This document shows, piece after piece, positions 54,751-63,853 of a stretch of 64,000 bases of DNA; positions within the stretch are counted from its first letter, which is position 1; each line of letters opens with the position of its first letter. The stretch is from Streptomyces fuscichromogenes (GTDB lineage: Bacteria > Actinomycetota > Actinomycetes > Streptomycetales > Streptomycetaceae). Under the pieces are notes generated by a model that saw only the letters and a list, made by a program, of their open reading frames with translations, was not told the DNA's origin and searched no databases. Location of the stretch: NCBI RefSeq assembly GCF_014645815.1, contig NZ_BMML01000007.1:434001-498000 (forward strand), given 5' to 3'. Both the position numbers and the translations under genes were made by a program.

Positions 54751-55959
54751 TCAGAGGGCGGGTACGGGCGTGAACCTGACGGGCAGTTCGCTCAGCCCGC
54801 GCAGCCACGGCGAGGGCCGCCGGGTGAGGGACCCGGCCGGGACCGCCAGGTCGATGTCCGGGAGCCGGTCGAGGACGACCTCGATACCGGTCCGGGCGAC
54901 CACCTCGGCGACCTCCTGGGCGGGGAAGGGGCAGCGGTGCTCGCCGTGGCCGAAGGAGAAGTGCGCGTTGTTGCCGCCGGTCAGCGCGGAGGCGTCGATA
55001 CGCACCTGCGGATCGGAGTTGGCGCCCTGGAGGCCGAGGATCAGCAGATCACCGGCGCGGATCCGCCGGCCGCCCAGCTGGGTGTCCCGCGATGCCCAGC
55101 GGCCGGCGATGTTCTGGCTGGGGGTGTCCTCCCACAGCACCTCGTTCATCGCCTCGGCGACACTGTTGCGGCCGCCGAACAGGGAGGCCGCGAACCGGTC
55201 GTCGGTGAGCATCAGGCGCAGCGAGTTGCCGATCCAGTCGGCGGTCGGCTGGTGCCCGGCCGCCATCATGACCATCAGGTCCTGGGAGATCTCCTCGTCG
55301 GTGAACCCGCTCGTGTTCTGAAGCATCCGGGACACCACGTCATGGGCCGGGTTCGCCTTGCGGTCGGCCAGCAACTGCGCCATGGACGTGGCCAGATGCA
55401 TCTGTCCGGCGATCGCCCGCTCACGCCCGTCGATCATGTCGTTGAGCGCCGTGACCAGGCCGGGGCCCTCCTCGTCGGAGAAGCCGTACAGCCGGGCCAG
55501 CACCCGCACCGGCAGCAGCATGGCGTACTGACCGATCAGGTCCGCCTCGCCGCTGGTGCACAGTCCGTCGATCAGCTCGTCCGCGAACCGCTCGGCGTGG
55601 CCGCGCAGTTCGAACGGGTCGACGGCCTCCAGCGCGTCGCTGATCATCCCGGCCCGCTCGCGGTGCCGCTCGCCGACGGTGTAGAGGATCGACGGCTGCT
55701 TGCGGCCGATCATCGGCAGCAGCGGCCAGTCGTCGGGGATCATGTCCCACTGGTTCCACAGGTCGGAGTCCCGGCTGAAGAGCACCGGGTCACCGGTCAC
55801 CTGGTGCAGCTCGCGGTAGCCGACGACCAGCCAGGCGGGCACGTCCCCGTCGAGCACGATCGGGGTGACGGCGCCGTGGTCGCGCCGCATCTCGCGGTAC
55901 AGACGCGCCGGTTCGGTCTGGAACCGGGGGCCGCCGAGCGGCACGGCATCGGGGGTCAC
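54751..55959 (-). CDS. CYP157-like cytochrome P450 lacking ExxR (conservon E)
   Basis: A 402-residue P450. The haem motif FSFGHGEHRCPFPAQE carries the ligand Cys and the I-helix reads MMAAGHQPTADW. The K-helix, normally ExxR, is AMNEVLWEDTP: Glu273 is kept but Trp276 replaces Arg. Loss of this Arg is the known peculiarity of the Streptomyces CYP157 family, members of which are encoded in conservons. The GTG start overlaps the stop of the GTPase gene (GTGA). Whether such P450s mono-oxygenate or serve as haem sensors is open. Confidence 0.92.
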   Translation of the reverse strand: MTPDAVPLGGPRFQTEPARLYREMRRDHGAVTPIVLDGDVPAWLVVGYRELHQVTGDPVLFSRDSDLWNQWDMIPDDWPLLPMIGRKQPSILYTVGERHRERAGMISDALEAVDPFELRGHAERFADELIDGLCTSGEADLIGQYAMLLPVRVLARLYGFSDEEGPGLVTALNDMIDGRERAIAGQMHLATSMAQLLADRKANPAHDVVSRMLQNTSGFTDEEISQDLMVMMAAGHQPTADWIGNSLRLMLTDDRFAASLFGGRNSVAEAMNEVLWEDTPSQNIAGRWASRDTQLGGRRIRAGDLLILGLQGANSDPQVRIDASALTGGNNAHFSFGHGEHRCPFPAQEVAEVVARTGIEVVLDRLPDIDLAVPAGSLTRRPSPWLRGLSELPVRFTPVPAL

Positions 55960-56582
55960 ACGAACTCCTGTCGGGGCAGGTCCGCCGGTGCGGACGGGCC
56001 GGCGTACCGGTTCTTGACGTGCTGGACGAGCGTGATCAGCACCTGCTTGCCGGACTCCCGGGAACGGGCGTCGCAGTCGAGCAGCGGGACGTTCGGGTCC
56101 AGGTCGAGGGCGTGCCGGACGTCCTCGGGCGTGTGCACGGGGCCGCCGAAGTGGTTGCAGGCCACGATGAACGGCGTACCGTGCTTCTCCAGCCGGTCGA
56201 TGGCGTACCAGGAGTCGTCGATCCGCCGGGTGTCGACGAGCACGACCGCGCCGAGGGTGCCGGAGAACAGCCGGTCCCACAGGAACCAGAACCGCTCCTG
56301 GCCCGGCGCCCCGAACAGGTACAGCACATTGCGGGCGTCCAGGGTGATCCGGCCGAAGTCGAAGGCGACGGTGGTCGCGGACTTGCCGCGCACCTCCCGG
56401 ATGTCGTCGACATCCGCGCCGGCCTGGGTCATCGTCTCCTCGGTGTTGAGGGGACGTATCTCGCTGACCGAGCGGACCAGGGTGGTCTTGCCGACGCCGA
56501 AACCGCCCACGACCACGATCTTGAAACCGTTGTCGGCGGAGGCACCCAACGGGGTGCGCGCGTCAGAGGTTGCGGAGTCCAA
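55956..56582 (-). CDS. cvnD: Conservon GTPase (CvnD)
   Basis: A 208-residue small GTPase related to MglA/Ras. Walker A is VVVGGFGVGKTTLVRSVSE near residue 25, switch II is LFGAPGQERFWFLWD, and the guanine site CNHFGG stands in for NKxD, a variation usual in conservon GTPases. It starts at TTG, overlapping the end of the DUF742 gene by 20 bp, and ends in a 4-bp overlap with the P450 gene. CvnD is believed to bind GTP and relay a signal between the CvnA-C complex and a target. Confidence 0.94.
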   Translation of the reverse strand: MDSATSDARTPLGASADNGFKIVVVGGFGVGKTTLVRSVSEIRPLNTEETMTQAGADVDDIREVRGKSATTVAFDFGRITLDARNVLYLFGAPGQERFWFLWDRLFSGTLGAVVLVDTRRIDDSWYAIDRLEKHGTPFIVACNHFGGPVHTPEDVRHALDLDPNVPLLDCDARSRESGKQVLITLVQHVKNRYAGPSAPADLPRQEFV

Positions 56583-56910
56583 CGAGCACCTGCTCCAGGA
56601 TGTCGGGGTCGGTGATGGCGGGCCGGTGGGGATGGCGGGCGCTGACCCGGCCGGCCGCCTGTAGGTCGCCCAGCAGCACCTTGGTGATGCTCACCGGCAG
56701 TTTCAGCTCCGCGGCGATCTCCACCACCGAGGTCGGGAACTCGGCCAGGCGCAGGATCGCCGCGTGCTCCGACTGCATGCCGGGAGCCGGCGCCGACTCC
56801 GCGACGACGAGGGTGACCAGGTCGAAGGGGCTGTCGGGGCCGGAACCGGTGCGGCCGCCGGTGATGGTGTACAGGCGGTCGGGCGCGTCGTCCCTGCCGG
56901 GGCGGCTCAT
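56563..56910 (-). CDS. cvnC: Conservon DUF742 protein (CvnC)
   Basis: A 115-residue winged-helix-like protein. RLYTITGGRTG near the N-terminus and the segment AAILRLAEFPTSVVEIAAELKLPVSITKVLLGDL (F-P-x-S-V-x-E-I-A and V-x-K-V-L-L-x-D-L as key points) define DUF742. ATGA overlap with the roadblock gene ahead. In other conservons CvnC associates with CvnA and CvnB at the membrane. Despite the HTH-like fold, DNA binding has not been its accepted role. Confidence 0.93.
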   Translation of the reverse strand: MSRPGRDDAPDRLYTITGGRTGSGPDSPFDLVTLVVAESAPAPGMQSEHAAILRLAEFPTSVVEIAAELKLPVSITKVLLGDLQAAGRVSARHPHRPAITDPDILEQVLVGLRNL

Positions 56911-57314
56911 GACGTGCGGGGCTGCGCGGTCAGATGTTCGCCGAGCTGCTCGACCAGTTCGCTCATGTTGTGCCCGACCAGCCCGGGGTCGGCGTCCTCG
57001 GAGGTCACCACGGCCAGGTGGGCGCCCTCGCCGGCCTCCACGATGAACAGCACGCCACCGTAGAACTCGGTCATCGCCGACCGCACGCCACCGCTGCCGT
57101 CGCCGAACTCGACGGACGCCCCGTGCGACAGCGACTGGATGCCGGCGGCGATCGCGGCGAGCTGGTCTGCCTGGTCGACGGAGAGCTCCGGGGTGCGGCA
57201 GAGCTTCAGCCCGTCGCGGGAGAGCACCAGGGCGTGCCGCGCGCCGGGGGTGCGCTCCAGGAGGCCTTCGATGAGCCAGGTGAGCTTGTCGTCGGCGGTG
57301 GTCCTGCCGGTCAT
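56907..57314 (-). CDS. cvnB: Conservon roadblock/LC7 protein (CvnB)
   Basis: A 135-residue roadblock/LC7 (MglB-like) domain protein: LTWLIEGLLERTPGARHALVLSRDGL opens the fold (key pattern L-x-x-L-x-x-R-x-P-G-x-x-x-A-x-x-x-S-x-D-G), and IAAGIQSLSHGAS is the central helix. Such proteins act on small GTPases; here the partner is the GTPase two genes on. Both ends show ATGA overlaps with neighbours. Confidence 0.94.
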   Translation of the reverse strand: MTGRTTADDKLTWLIEGLLERTPGARHALVLSRDGLKLCRTPELSVDQADQLAAIAAGIQSLSHGASVEFGDGSGGVRSAMTEFYGGVLFIVEAGEGAHLAVVTSEDADPGLVGHNMSELVEQLGEHLTAQPRTS

Positions 57315-58876
57315 GAAGTGGTGTCGCCTTCCGGGTACGCGTGCGGGTGGGACGTGAGCTCTGGACCGGCCTCCGGGCGGGGCGCGGGGACCGGGTCGTG
57401 TACGGGGTCGGGAGCGTACGGGGCCGCTTCGCCGGCCGGCTCGGCCGAGGTCTCGGCCGCGTCGCCCGCGGCCGGGCGGACGGCCTGCCGGAAGCTGTTG
57501 AAGCGGGCGGCCCGGACCTGGGCGTCCGCGGCGCCGGGCGCGGGGCGCGGCTCCGCCGGCTGGGGCGCCGACCGGCGCTCGGCCTCGGCGAGGGTCCGGC
57601 CACGGCGCCGCCTGGGCAGCCCGGTGGGCCCTTCCTCGTCCTCGTCCGGCTCGGCGGACTCGTGCACGGGCGTGGGGTCCGGGGCGACCGGCACCGGCTC
57701 GGCCGGTTCCGCCTCCTGCGCGGTCGCGGGTTCGTCGGCGACCGGGCGGGTCAGCAGGTCCTGCGGGACCAGCATCAGCACCCCGGTGCCACCGCGCGCC
57801 GACGGCCGGAACGAGACCTTCAGGCCGTGCTTGCGGGCCAGCCGCCCCACCACCGCGAGCCCGAGCCGGGTACCGCTGAGGCCGCCCAGCTCGGTGCTGT
57901 CACCTGCGACCGCCCGCTCGGCACGGCGCAGCTGCACGTCGCCCATCACCAGCCCGCTGTCCTCCACGGACACGATGACCCCGGCCGGCACCTCCTCCAC
58001 GTACACGTGGACCTCGGCCGTGGGGGGCGAGAAGTTGGCCGCGTTGTCCAGGAGTTCGGCCAGCGCGTGCATGACACCCTCGGCGGCGTGGCCGGCGACG
58101 GCCGTCTCGCTCACCGAGTGCACCCGCACCCGGCGGTAGCCGCTGATGCGTCCCATCGCGCCGCGCAGGATCGATTCCATGCTGATCGGACGCGCCCAGC
58201 GACGGCCGGAACGGGCCCCCGTCAGGACGGCGATGGAGTCGGCGAGTCGGCCCGCCTGGGCGGTGCGGTGGTCGAGGTGCAACAGGTCGGCCAGCACGTC
58301 CTCGTCGGTGTGCCGGTCCTCCATGGCCCGCAGGTCGGCGAGGGTGGCGGTGGCGAGGGCCTGCATCCGCCCGGACGCGTTGCCGGCGGCGGCGATCGCG
58401 GCGGCCCGCTCCCGGGAGGCGCGCTCCAGCTCGGTGGCGAGCCGGGCGTTCTCCTGCCCGTACCAGTCCAGTTCCTGGCCGCTCTCCTGGTGGATCCGCG
58501 CCCGCTCCTGCTCGAACGAGTCGGCGAACTCGCTGCGCTGCTGGGCCAGTTCGTCGATCAGCCGCTGCTGCTCCAGACGCGCTTCCTCGGTGGTGCGGGC
58601 CTGCTGCTGGAGCAGCCGCCCGATGTCCTGGCTCACCGCCTCCAGCCTGCGCCGGGCGCCGCGCGCGACCCGCGCCGCGTGTACGGCCCAGGTCACCGCC
58701 GTGCACAGCAGGAGCGCGGCAGCGCTCGCGCCGAGGGCGAGGGGGGTGCGTACCGAGGCCGGCGCGGCGGTCACCGCGGCGAAGACCGCGAGGGCCGACA
58801 CCACGGCGGTCAGCGCGAAGGCCGGAAGAAGCGTTCGGAGGGAAGGTCGGTCGCCGGGATGCGTGGGCGCGGTCAT
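57311..58876 (-). CDS. cvnA: Conservon sensor-kinase-like membrane ATPase (CvnA)
   Basis: A 521-residue protein. Two membrane helices (about 15-36 and 44-66) frame a very short outside loop. A coiled coil (about 75-150) leads to a histidine-kinase-like region whose ATPase domain has ALAELLDNAANFSPP (N box), VEDSGLVMGD and GTRLGLAVVGRLARKHG (G boxes). A long acidic, Pro-rich tail (370-521) follows. CvnA proteins resemble sensor kinases but often lack the phospho-acceptor His. It heads the six-gene operon A-B-C-D-E-F. The start at 58876 is followed immediately by PTHPGDRPS. Confidence 0.93.
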   Translation of the reverse strand: MTAPTHPGDRPSLRTLLPAFALTAVVSALAVFAAVTAAPASVRTPLALGASAAALLLCTAVTWAVHAARVARGARRRLEAVSQDIGRLLQQQARTTEEARLEQQRLIDELAQQRSEFADSFEQERARIHQESGQELDWYGQENARLATELERASRERAAAIAAAGNASGRMQALATATLADLRAMEDRHTDEDVLADLLHLDHRTAQAGRLADSIAVLTGARSGRRWARPISMESILRGAMGRISGYRRVRVHSVSETAVAGHAAEGVMHALAELLDNAANFSPPTAEVHVYVEEVPAGVIVSVEDSGLVMGDVQLRRAERAVAGDSTELGGLSGTRLGLAVVGRLARKHGLKVSFRPSARGGTGVLMLVPQDLLTRPVADEPATAQEAEPAEPVPVAPDPTPVHESAEPDEDEEGPTGLPRRRRGRTLAEAERRSAPQPAEPRPAPGAADAQVRAARFNSFRQAVRPAAGDAAETSAEPAGEAAPYAPDPVHDPVPAPRPEAGPELTSHPHAYPEGDTTS

Positions 58877-58929
58877 CGGTCCGGTCTGGTCCTCGGAGCA
58901 GGTAGGGATGTGTGTCCGGTGAAGGAGTT

Positions 58930-58962
58930 GTGACGCTCGGTGCTGAACTGGGCGTCACTATA
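58930..58962 (-). promoter_or_regulatory. Conservon promoter with overlapping palindrome
   Basis: A TATAGT -10 hexamer (minus strand, 58957-58962) overlaps the right arm of GTGACGC-N15-GCGTCAC (58930-58958). The -35 is poor. The leader is about 75 nt. The remaining gap from 58963 to 59256 shows no gene. Confidence 0.45.
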
Positions 58963-59256
58963 GGGGAGTCCGTGATCGAAACAGAACGGTTCCGGTCTCA
59001 TTGCTGAAAACCGGCCACCGGCAAGGTGACTTGCTGTGTTGTGGCTGTGAGCGATCTTATGCAGTTCTGCGCATCCGCTCCCCACCGGCCCACCCGGTTG
59101 CTCCAGCAACAGGCCCGCCACGGTGGGGTCGTGGTACGTGACGCGAGGGAGGTCGCGCGGGTTGAGTCGTGGACGGGTGATAAATCCGACGTCGATATCC
59201 GACCATCCGTAGCTCCCGCATAGTCGCAAATGATCCAAACGTCTATACGATGACGC

Positions 59257-60138
59257 GTGGAACGGCCCTGGCACGGAGAACCTCTTGGGGTGCGCAGGCC
59301 GATGACGGGGGCGGTGTCGATGGGGGCGATGCCTTTCATGGAAGGCGACTTGAGCCGGGTGGCCGCGCGGGCGGTCCGCTTCGTCCGGCGCACACTGCGC
59401 GACGAATGGCACGCGATCGTGCTGGAGCCGGTACGGCAGCTGATGCGGCGCGGGCTCTCCGGGCTCCTGCTGGCGTTCGTGGCCGCGTTCGGCGTCATCT
59501 TCTTCCACGGCATCGCCCAGCACCCCTTCGGCAGGCGGCTGGTGTGGCACCTCGGCGGCGTCACCGCCGACCTCCCGCTCTGGCTCTCCCTGCTGCGCAC
59601 CCCGGTGTCGCTCTACGTCCCGGCGCTCGACCTGCCGGTCTGGGCGGGCATCACCCAGCTCTTCCTCGCCTTCGCGCTCGCCGAACTCACCCTCGGCCGC
59701 GGCCGTACCCTCGCCGTCGCGTACCTCACCACCCTGGCCGGCACGATGACCGCCCGGGTGATGGTCGCGCTGGGCCCCGGCTGGTGGGGTCTCGGCCTGC
59801 CCCCGGAGGTCGGCCGCATCCTCGACACGGGGCCGTCCGCGGCCGTGGTGGGTCTCTTCACCTATCTGGCGGTGGTCCGGCGCGCCCCCGTCGTCTTCAC
59901 CCTCACCGGCGGCTCGATGGTGTGGGAGTCCATCGCCGTGCCGAACCTCGCCGGCCGTGAGCACCTGATCGCCGTGGGCTCGGCGATCGTCCTCGGCCTG
60001 CTGCACGGCCACCGCCTGCCGTTCCCCGCGTTCCTCGTGGAACGCCTCGACACCACTCCGTCGCCGCCCCGGTCGGACCCGCCGCTGCCCCGACCGGGCC
60101 CGCCACGCCACCCCGTACCGTCCTTCCGGCTGCCCTGA
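59257..60138 (+). CDS. Rhomboid-like membrane protein
   Basis: A 293-residue protein with about six membrane helices from residue 65 on and a Pro-rich C-terminal tail. ILDTGPSAAVVGLFTYLAV near residue 195 has the Ser in a GxSx context as in rhomboid proteases, and REHLIAVGSAIVLGLLHGH near 245 holds the candidate His on a Gly-rich helix. It matches the actinobacterial rhomboid-like group; protease activity is uncertain. A TATACG hexamer at 59244-59249 would place transcription start at or next to the GTG at 59257, suggesting a leaderless message; the GTG at 59290 with GGAGAA ahead is an alternative. Confidence 0.8.
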   Translation: MERPWHGEPLGVRRPMTGAVSMGAMPFMEGDLSRVAARAVRFVRRTLRDEWHAIVLEPVRQLMRRGLSGLLLAFVAAFGVIFFHGIAQHPFGRRLVWHLGGVTADLPLWLSLLRTPVSLYVPALDLPVWAGITQLFLAFALAELTLGRGRTLAVAYLTTLAGTMTARVMVALGPGWWGLGLPPEVGRILDTGPSAAVVGLFTYLAVVRRAPVVFTLTGGSMVWESIAVPNLAGREHLIAVGSAIVLGLLHGHRLPFPAFLVERLDTTPSPPRSDPPLPRPGPPRHPVPSFRLP

Positions 60139-60427
60139 GACACCCCGGCCCTGCCGACCTGCGCGAAACCCCATATGCCACGCGGCGTACCCGCCGAACT
60201 GCTCAACAACGTCAATGTGATGGTTTTCGCACTTCAGCGAGTTCAGGCAACCCCTAATGTGGCGGCGAGCCGGGGGGTGTCCGACGGATCGGGCCGGCGG
60301 GAGGAGACGGCGTTCCTCGGCCGGCCCAGGACGCGCGCGATGCCGACATGATCCGCCGGACACCCCCTGAGGACGGGCGCGGCTGACACCATGGTGTTCG
60401 TCGCCGGCAGGCTGAAGGGATCCAGGG

Positions 60428-63400
60428 ATGTTCCGCAAGGTGCTGGTCGCCAACCGTGGAGAGATCGCCATCCGCGCTTTTCGCGCGGGCTATGAGCTGG
60501 GTGCGCGCACGGTCGCCGTGTTCCCGCACGAGGACCGCAACTCGCTGCACCGGCTGAAGGCCGACGAGGCCTACCAGATCGGGGAACCCGGACATCCGGT
60601 GCGGGCCTATCTGTCCGTCGAGGAGATCGTGGGCGCGGCCCGCCGGGCCGGGGCCGACGCCGTCTACCCCGGCTACGGGTTCCTCTCCGAGAACCCCGAA
60701 CTCGCCCGTGCCTGTGAGGAGGCGGGCATCACCTTCGTCGGGCCGAGCGCCCAGACCCTGGAGCTGACGGGCAACAAGGCCCGCGCGGTGGCCGCCGCCC
60801 GCGCGGCCGGCGTACCGGTCCTCGGCTCCTCCCAGCCCTCCAACGACATCGACGAACTGGTCCGCGCAGCCGACGAGATCGGCTTCCCGGTGTTCGTGAA
60901 GGCCGTCGCCGGCGGTGGTGGCCGCGGCATGCGCCGGGTCGAGGAACCCGCCGCGCTGCGCGAATCGATCGAACAGGCCTCCCGTGAGGCGGCCTCCGCG
61001 TTCGGCGACCCGACGGTCTTCCTGGAGAAGGCCGTCGTCGACCCCCGCCACATCGAGGTGCAGATCCTCGCCGACGGCGAGGGCAACGTCATCCACCTCT
61101 TCGAGCGGGACTGCTCGCTGCAGCGCCGCCACCAGAAGGTCATCGAGCTCGCCCCCGCGCCCAACCTCGACCCCAAACTGCGCGACCGCATCTGCGCCGA
61201 CGCCGTCCGCTTCGCCCGCGAGATCGGCTACCGCAACGCCGGCACCGTCGAGTTCCTCCTCGACCCGAACGGCAACCACGTCTTCATCGAGATGAACCCG
61301 CGCATCCAGGTCGAGCACACGGTCACCGAGGAGGTCACCGACGTCGACCTCGTCCAGGCCCAGATGCGCATCGCCTCCGGCGAGACCCTCGCCGACCTCG
61401 GGCTCTCCCAGGAGACGGTGAAGCTGCACGGCGCCGCCCTCCAGTGCCGTATCACCACCGAGGACCCCGCCAACGGCTTCCGCCCCGACACCGGCCGGAT
61501 CAGCGCCTACCGCTCCCCGGGCGGCTCCGGCATCCGCCTCGACGGCGGCACCACCCACGCCGGTACGGAGATCAGCGCGCACTTCGACTCGATGCTGGTG
61601 AAGCTCACCTGCCGGGGCCGGGACTTCAAGGCCGCCATCGGCCGCGCCCGGCGTGCCGTCGCCGAGTTCCGCATCCGCGGTGTCGCCACCAACATCCCGT
61701 TCCTCCAGGCGGTCCTGGACGACCCGGACTTCCAGGCCGGCCGGATCACCACGTCGTTCATCGAGCAGCGCCCGCACCTGCTCACCGCCCGCACCTCCGC
61801 CGACCGCGGCACCAAACTGCTCACCTACCTGGCCGACGTCACCGTCAACAGGCCGCACGGCGACCGCCCCCACCTGATCGAGCCGACCACCAAGCTGCCC
61901 CCGCTGCCGGACGGCGAGCCCCCGGCCGGGTCCCGCCAGCGGCTGGTCGAACTCGGCCCGGAGGGCTTCGCCCGCCGGCTGCGCGAGTCGCCCACCATCG
62001 GCATCACCGACACCACCTTCCGCGACGCCCACCAGTCCCTGCTCGCCACCCGGGTGCGCACCAAGGACCTGCTCGCCGTCGCCCCGGTCGTCGCCCGCAC
62101 CCTGCCCGAACTGCTCTCCCTGGAGTGCTGGGGCGGCGCCACCTACGACGTGGCGCTCCGCTTCCTCGCCGAGGACCCCTGGGAGCGGCTCGCCGCCCTG
62201 CGCGAGGCCGTCCCCAACATCTGCCTCCAGATGCTGCTGCGCGGCCGCAACACCGTCGGCTACACCCCGTACCCGACCGAGGTGACCGACACCTTCGTCC
62301 ACGGGGCCGCCGCCACCGGCATCGACATCTTCCGCATCTTCGACGCCCTCAACGACGTCGGCCAGATGCGCCCCGCCATCCAGGCGGTACGGGAGACGGG
62401 CACCGCCGTAGCCGAGGTCGCCCTCTGCTACACCGCCGACCTCTCCAACCCCGGCGAGCGCCTCTACACCCTCGACTACTACCTGCGGCTCGCCGAGCAG
62501 ATCGTCGACGCGGGCGCCCACATCCTCGCCGTCAAGGACATGGCGGGTCTGCTGCGCGCCCCGGCCGCCGCGAAGCTGGTCTCGGCCCTGCGCCGGGAGT
62601 TCGACCTCCCGGTCCACCTGCACACCCACGACACCGCGGGCGGCCAGCTCGCCACCTACCTCGCCGCGATCCAGGCGGGCGCGGACGCGGTGGACGGCGC
62701 GGTGGCCTCCATGGCCGGTACGACCTCGCAGCCCTCGCTGTCGGCGATCGTGGCCGCGACCGACTACTCGGACCGTCCCACGGGCCTCGACCTGCGGGCC
62801 GTGGAGGACCTGGAGCCGTACTGGGAGAGCGTCCGCAAGGTCTACGCGCCCTTCGAGGCCGGCCTCGCCTCGCCGACCGGCCGCGTCTACCACCACGAGA
62901 TCCCCGGCGGCCAGCTCTCCAACCTGCGTACCCAGGCCGTCGCGCTGGGGCTCGGCGACCGCTTCGAGGAGATCGAGGCGATGTACGAGGCCGCCGACCG
63001 CATCCTGGGCCGGCTGGTCAAGGTCACTCCGTCCTCCAAGGTGGTCGGCGACCTCGCCCTGCACCTGGTCGGCGCCGGGGTGCGGCCGCTGGACTTCGAG
63101 GCGACCCCCGACAGGTTCGACATCCCGGACTCGGTCATCGGCTTCCTGCGCGGCGAGCTGGGCACCCCGCCCGGCGGCTGGCCCGAGCCGTTCCGCACCA
63201 AGGCCCTCCAGGGCCGCGCCGCCGCCAGGCCGGCCCCGGAGCTGACCGCCGAGGACCGCGAGGGCCTGGCCAAGGAGCCCCGCACGACGCTGAACCGGCT
63301 GCTGTTCCCGGCCCCGACCCGCGAGTTCGACAACCACCGCCAGACGTTCGGCGACACCAGTGTCCTGGACAGCAAGGACTTCTTCTACGGCCTGCGCCCG

Positions 63401-63802
63401 GGCAAGGAGTACTCGGTCGACCTGGAGCCCGGCGTCCGGCTGCTCATCGAGCTCCAGGCCGTCGGTGAGGCCGACGAGCGCGGCATGCGCACGGTGATGT
63501 CGAGCCTCAACGGCCAGCTGCGGCCGATCCAGATCCGGGACCGGGCGGCGGCCTCCGACATCCCGGCCACCGAGAAGGCCGACCGCACCGACCCCGGCCA
63601 TGTCGCGGCCCCGTTCGCCGGCGTCGTCACCCTCGCGGTGCAGGAGGGCGCCGAGGTCGAGGCGGGTGCCACGGTGGCCACGATCGAGGCCATGAAGATG
63701 GAGGCCACCATCACGGCCCCGAAGTCCGGCCGGGTCTCCCGGCTCGCCATCAACCGCATCCAGCAGGTGGAGGGCGGCGACCTGCTGGTCGAGATCGCCT
63801 GA
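60428..63802 (+). CDS. pyc: Pyruvate carboxylase
   Basis: A 1124-residue single-chain enzyme, the usual length. The biotin carboxylase part (1-460) has KVLVANRGEIAIRAFRA, the ATP-grasp loop KAVAGGGGRGMR and IEMNPRIQVEHTVTEEV. The carboxyltransferase part (about 500-1000) begins TDTTFRDAHQSLLATRVRT and includes LECWGGATYDVALRFL, the RIFDALND motif and LHTHDTAGG. The C-terminal biotinyl domain carries Lys1090 in EAMKMEA. It makes oxaloacetate from pyruvate, bicarbonate and ATP to refill the TCA cycle. AAGGGATCCAGGG precedes the ATG. Monocistronic, with a hairpin after the stop. Confidence 0.98.
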   Translation: MFRKVLVANRGEIAIRAFRAGYELGARTVAVFPHEDRNSLHRLKADEAYQIGEPGHPVRAYLSVEEIVGAARRAGADAVYPGYGFLSENPELARACEEAGITFVGPSAQTLELTGNKARAVAAARAAGVPVLGSSQPSNDIDELVRAADEIGFPVFVKAVAGGGGRGMRRVEEPAALRESIEQASREAASAFGDPTVFLEKAVVDPRHIEVQILADGEGNVIHLFERDCSLQRRHQKVIELAPAPNLDPKLRDRICADAVRFAREIGYRNAGTVEFLLDPNGNHVFIEMNPRIQVEHTVTEEVTDVDLVQAQMRIASGETLADLGLSQETVKLHGAALQCRITTEDPANGFRPDTGRISAYRSPGGSGIRLDGGTTHAGTEISAHFDSMLVKLTCRGRDFKAAIGRARRAVAEFRIRGVATNIPFLQAVLDDPDFQAGRITTSFIEQRPHLLTARTSADRGTKLLTYLADVTVNRPHGDRPHLIEPTTKLPPLPDGEPPAGSRQRLVELGPEGFARRLRESPTIGITDTTFRDAHQSLLATRVRTKDLLAVAPVVARTLPELLSLECWGGATYDVALRFLAEDPWERLAALREAVPNICLQMLLRGRNTVGYTPYPTEVTDTFVHGAAATGIDIFRIFDALNDVGQMRPAIQAVRETGTAVAEVALCYTADLSNPGERLYTLDYYLRLAEQIVDAGAHILAVKDMAGLLRAPAAAKLVSALRREFDLPVHLHTHDTAGGQLATYLAAIQAGADAVDGAVASMAGTTSQPSLSAIVAATDYSDRPTGLDLRAVEDLEPYWESVRKVYAPFEAGLASPTGRVYHHEIPGGQLSNLRTQAVALGLGDRFEEIEAMYEAADRILGRLVKVTPSSKVVGDLALHLVGAGVRPLDFEATPDRFDIPDSVIGFLRGELGTPPGGWPEPFRTKALQGRAAARPAPELTAEDREGLAKEPRTTLNRLLFPAPTREFDNHRQTFGDTSVLDSKDFFYGLRPGKEYSVDLEPGVRLLIELQAVGEADERGMRTVMSSLNGQLRPIQIRDRAAASDIPATEKADRTDPGHVAAPFAGVVTLAVQEGAEVEAGATVATIEAMKMEATITAPKSGRVSRLAINRIQQVEGGDLLVEIA

Positions 63803-63824
63803 GGCCGGCCGGTCCCCGGGTGCG

Positions 63825-63851
63825 GGGGAGGGCCTGATCCGGGCCCTCCCC
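63825..63851. terminator. Bidirectional terminator after pyc
   Basis: GGGGAGGGCC pairs perfectly with GGCCCTCCCC around a 7-nt loop, in the 51-bp gap between pyc and a convergent gene. Confidence 0.7.
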
Positions 63852-63853
63852 GG

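Noticed and set aside
53394..58876. Secondary metabolite cluster because of two P450s
   Set aside because: The six overlapping genes are a conservon; no synthase, ligase or tailoring genes are near.
60254..63601. A 1115-codon open frame antisense to pyruvate carboxylase
   Set aside because: It mirrors a gene with unmistakable pyruvate carboxylase motifs; the translation is repetitive Gly/Val/Asp/Gln-rich sequence, the usual artefact of GC-biased third positions.
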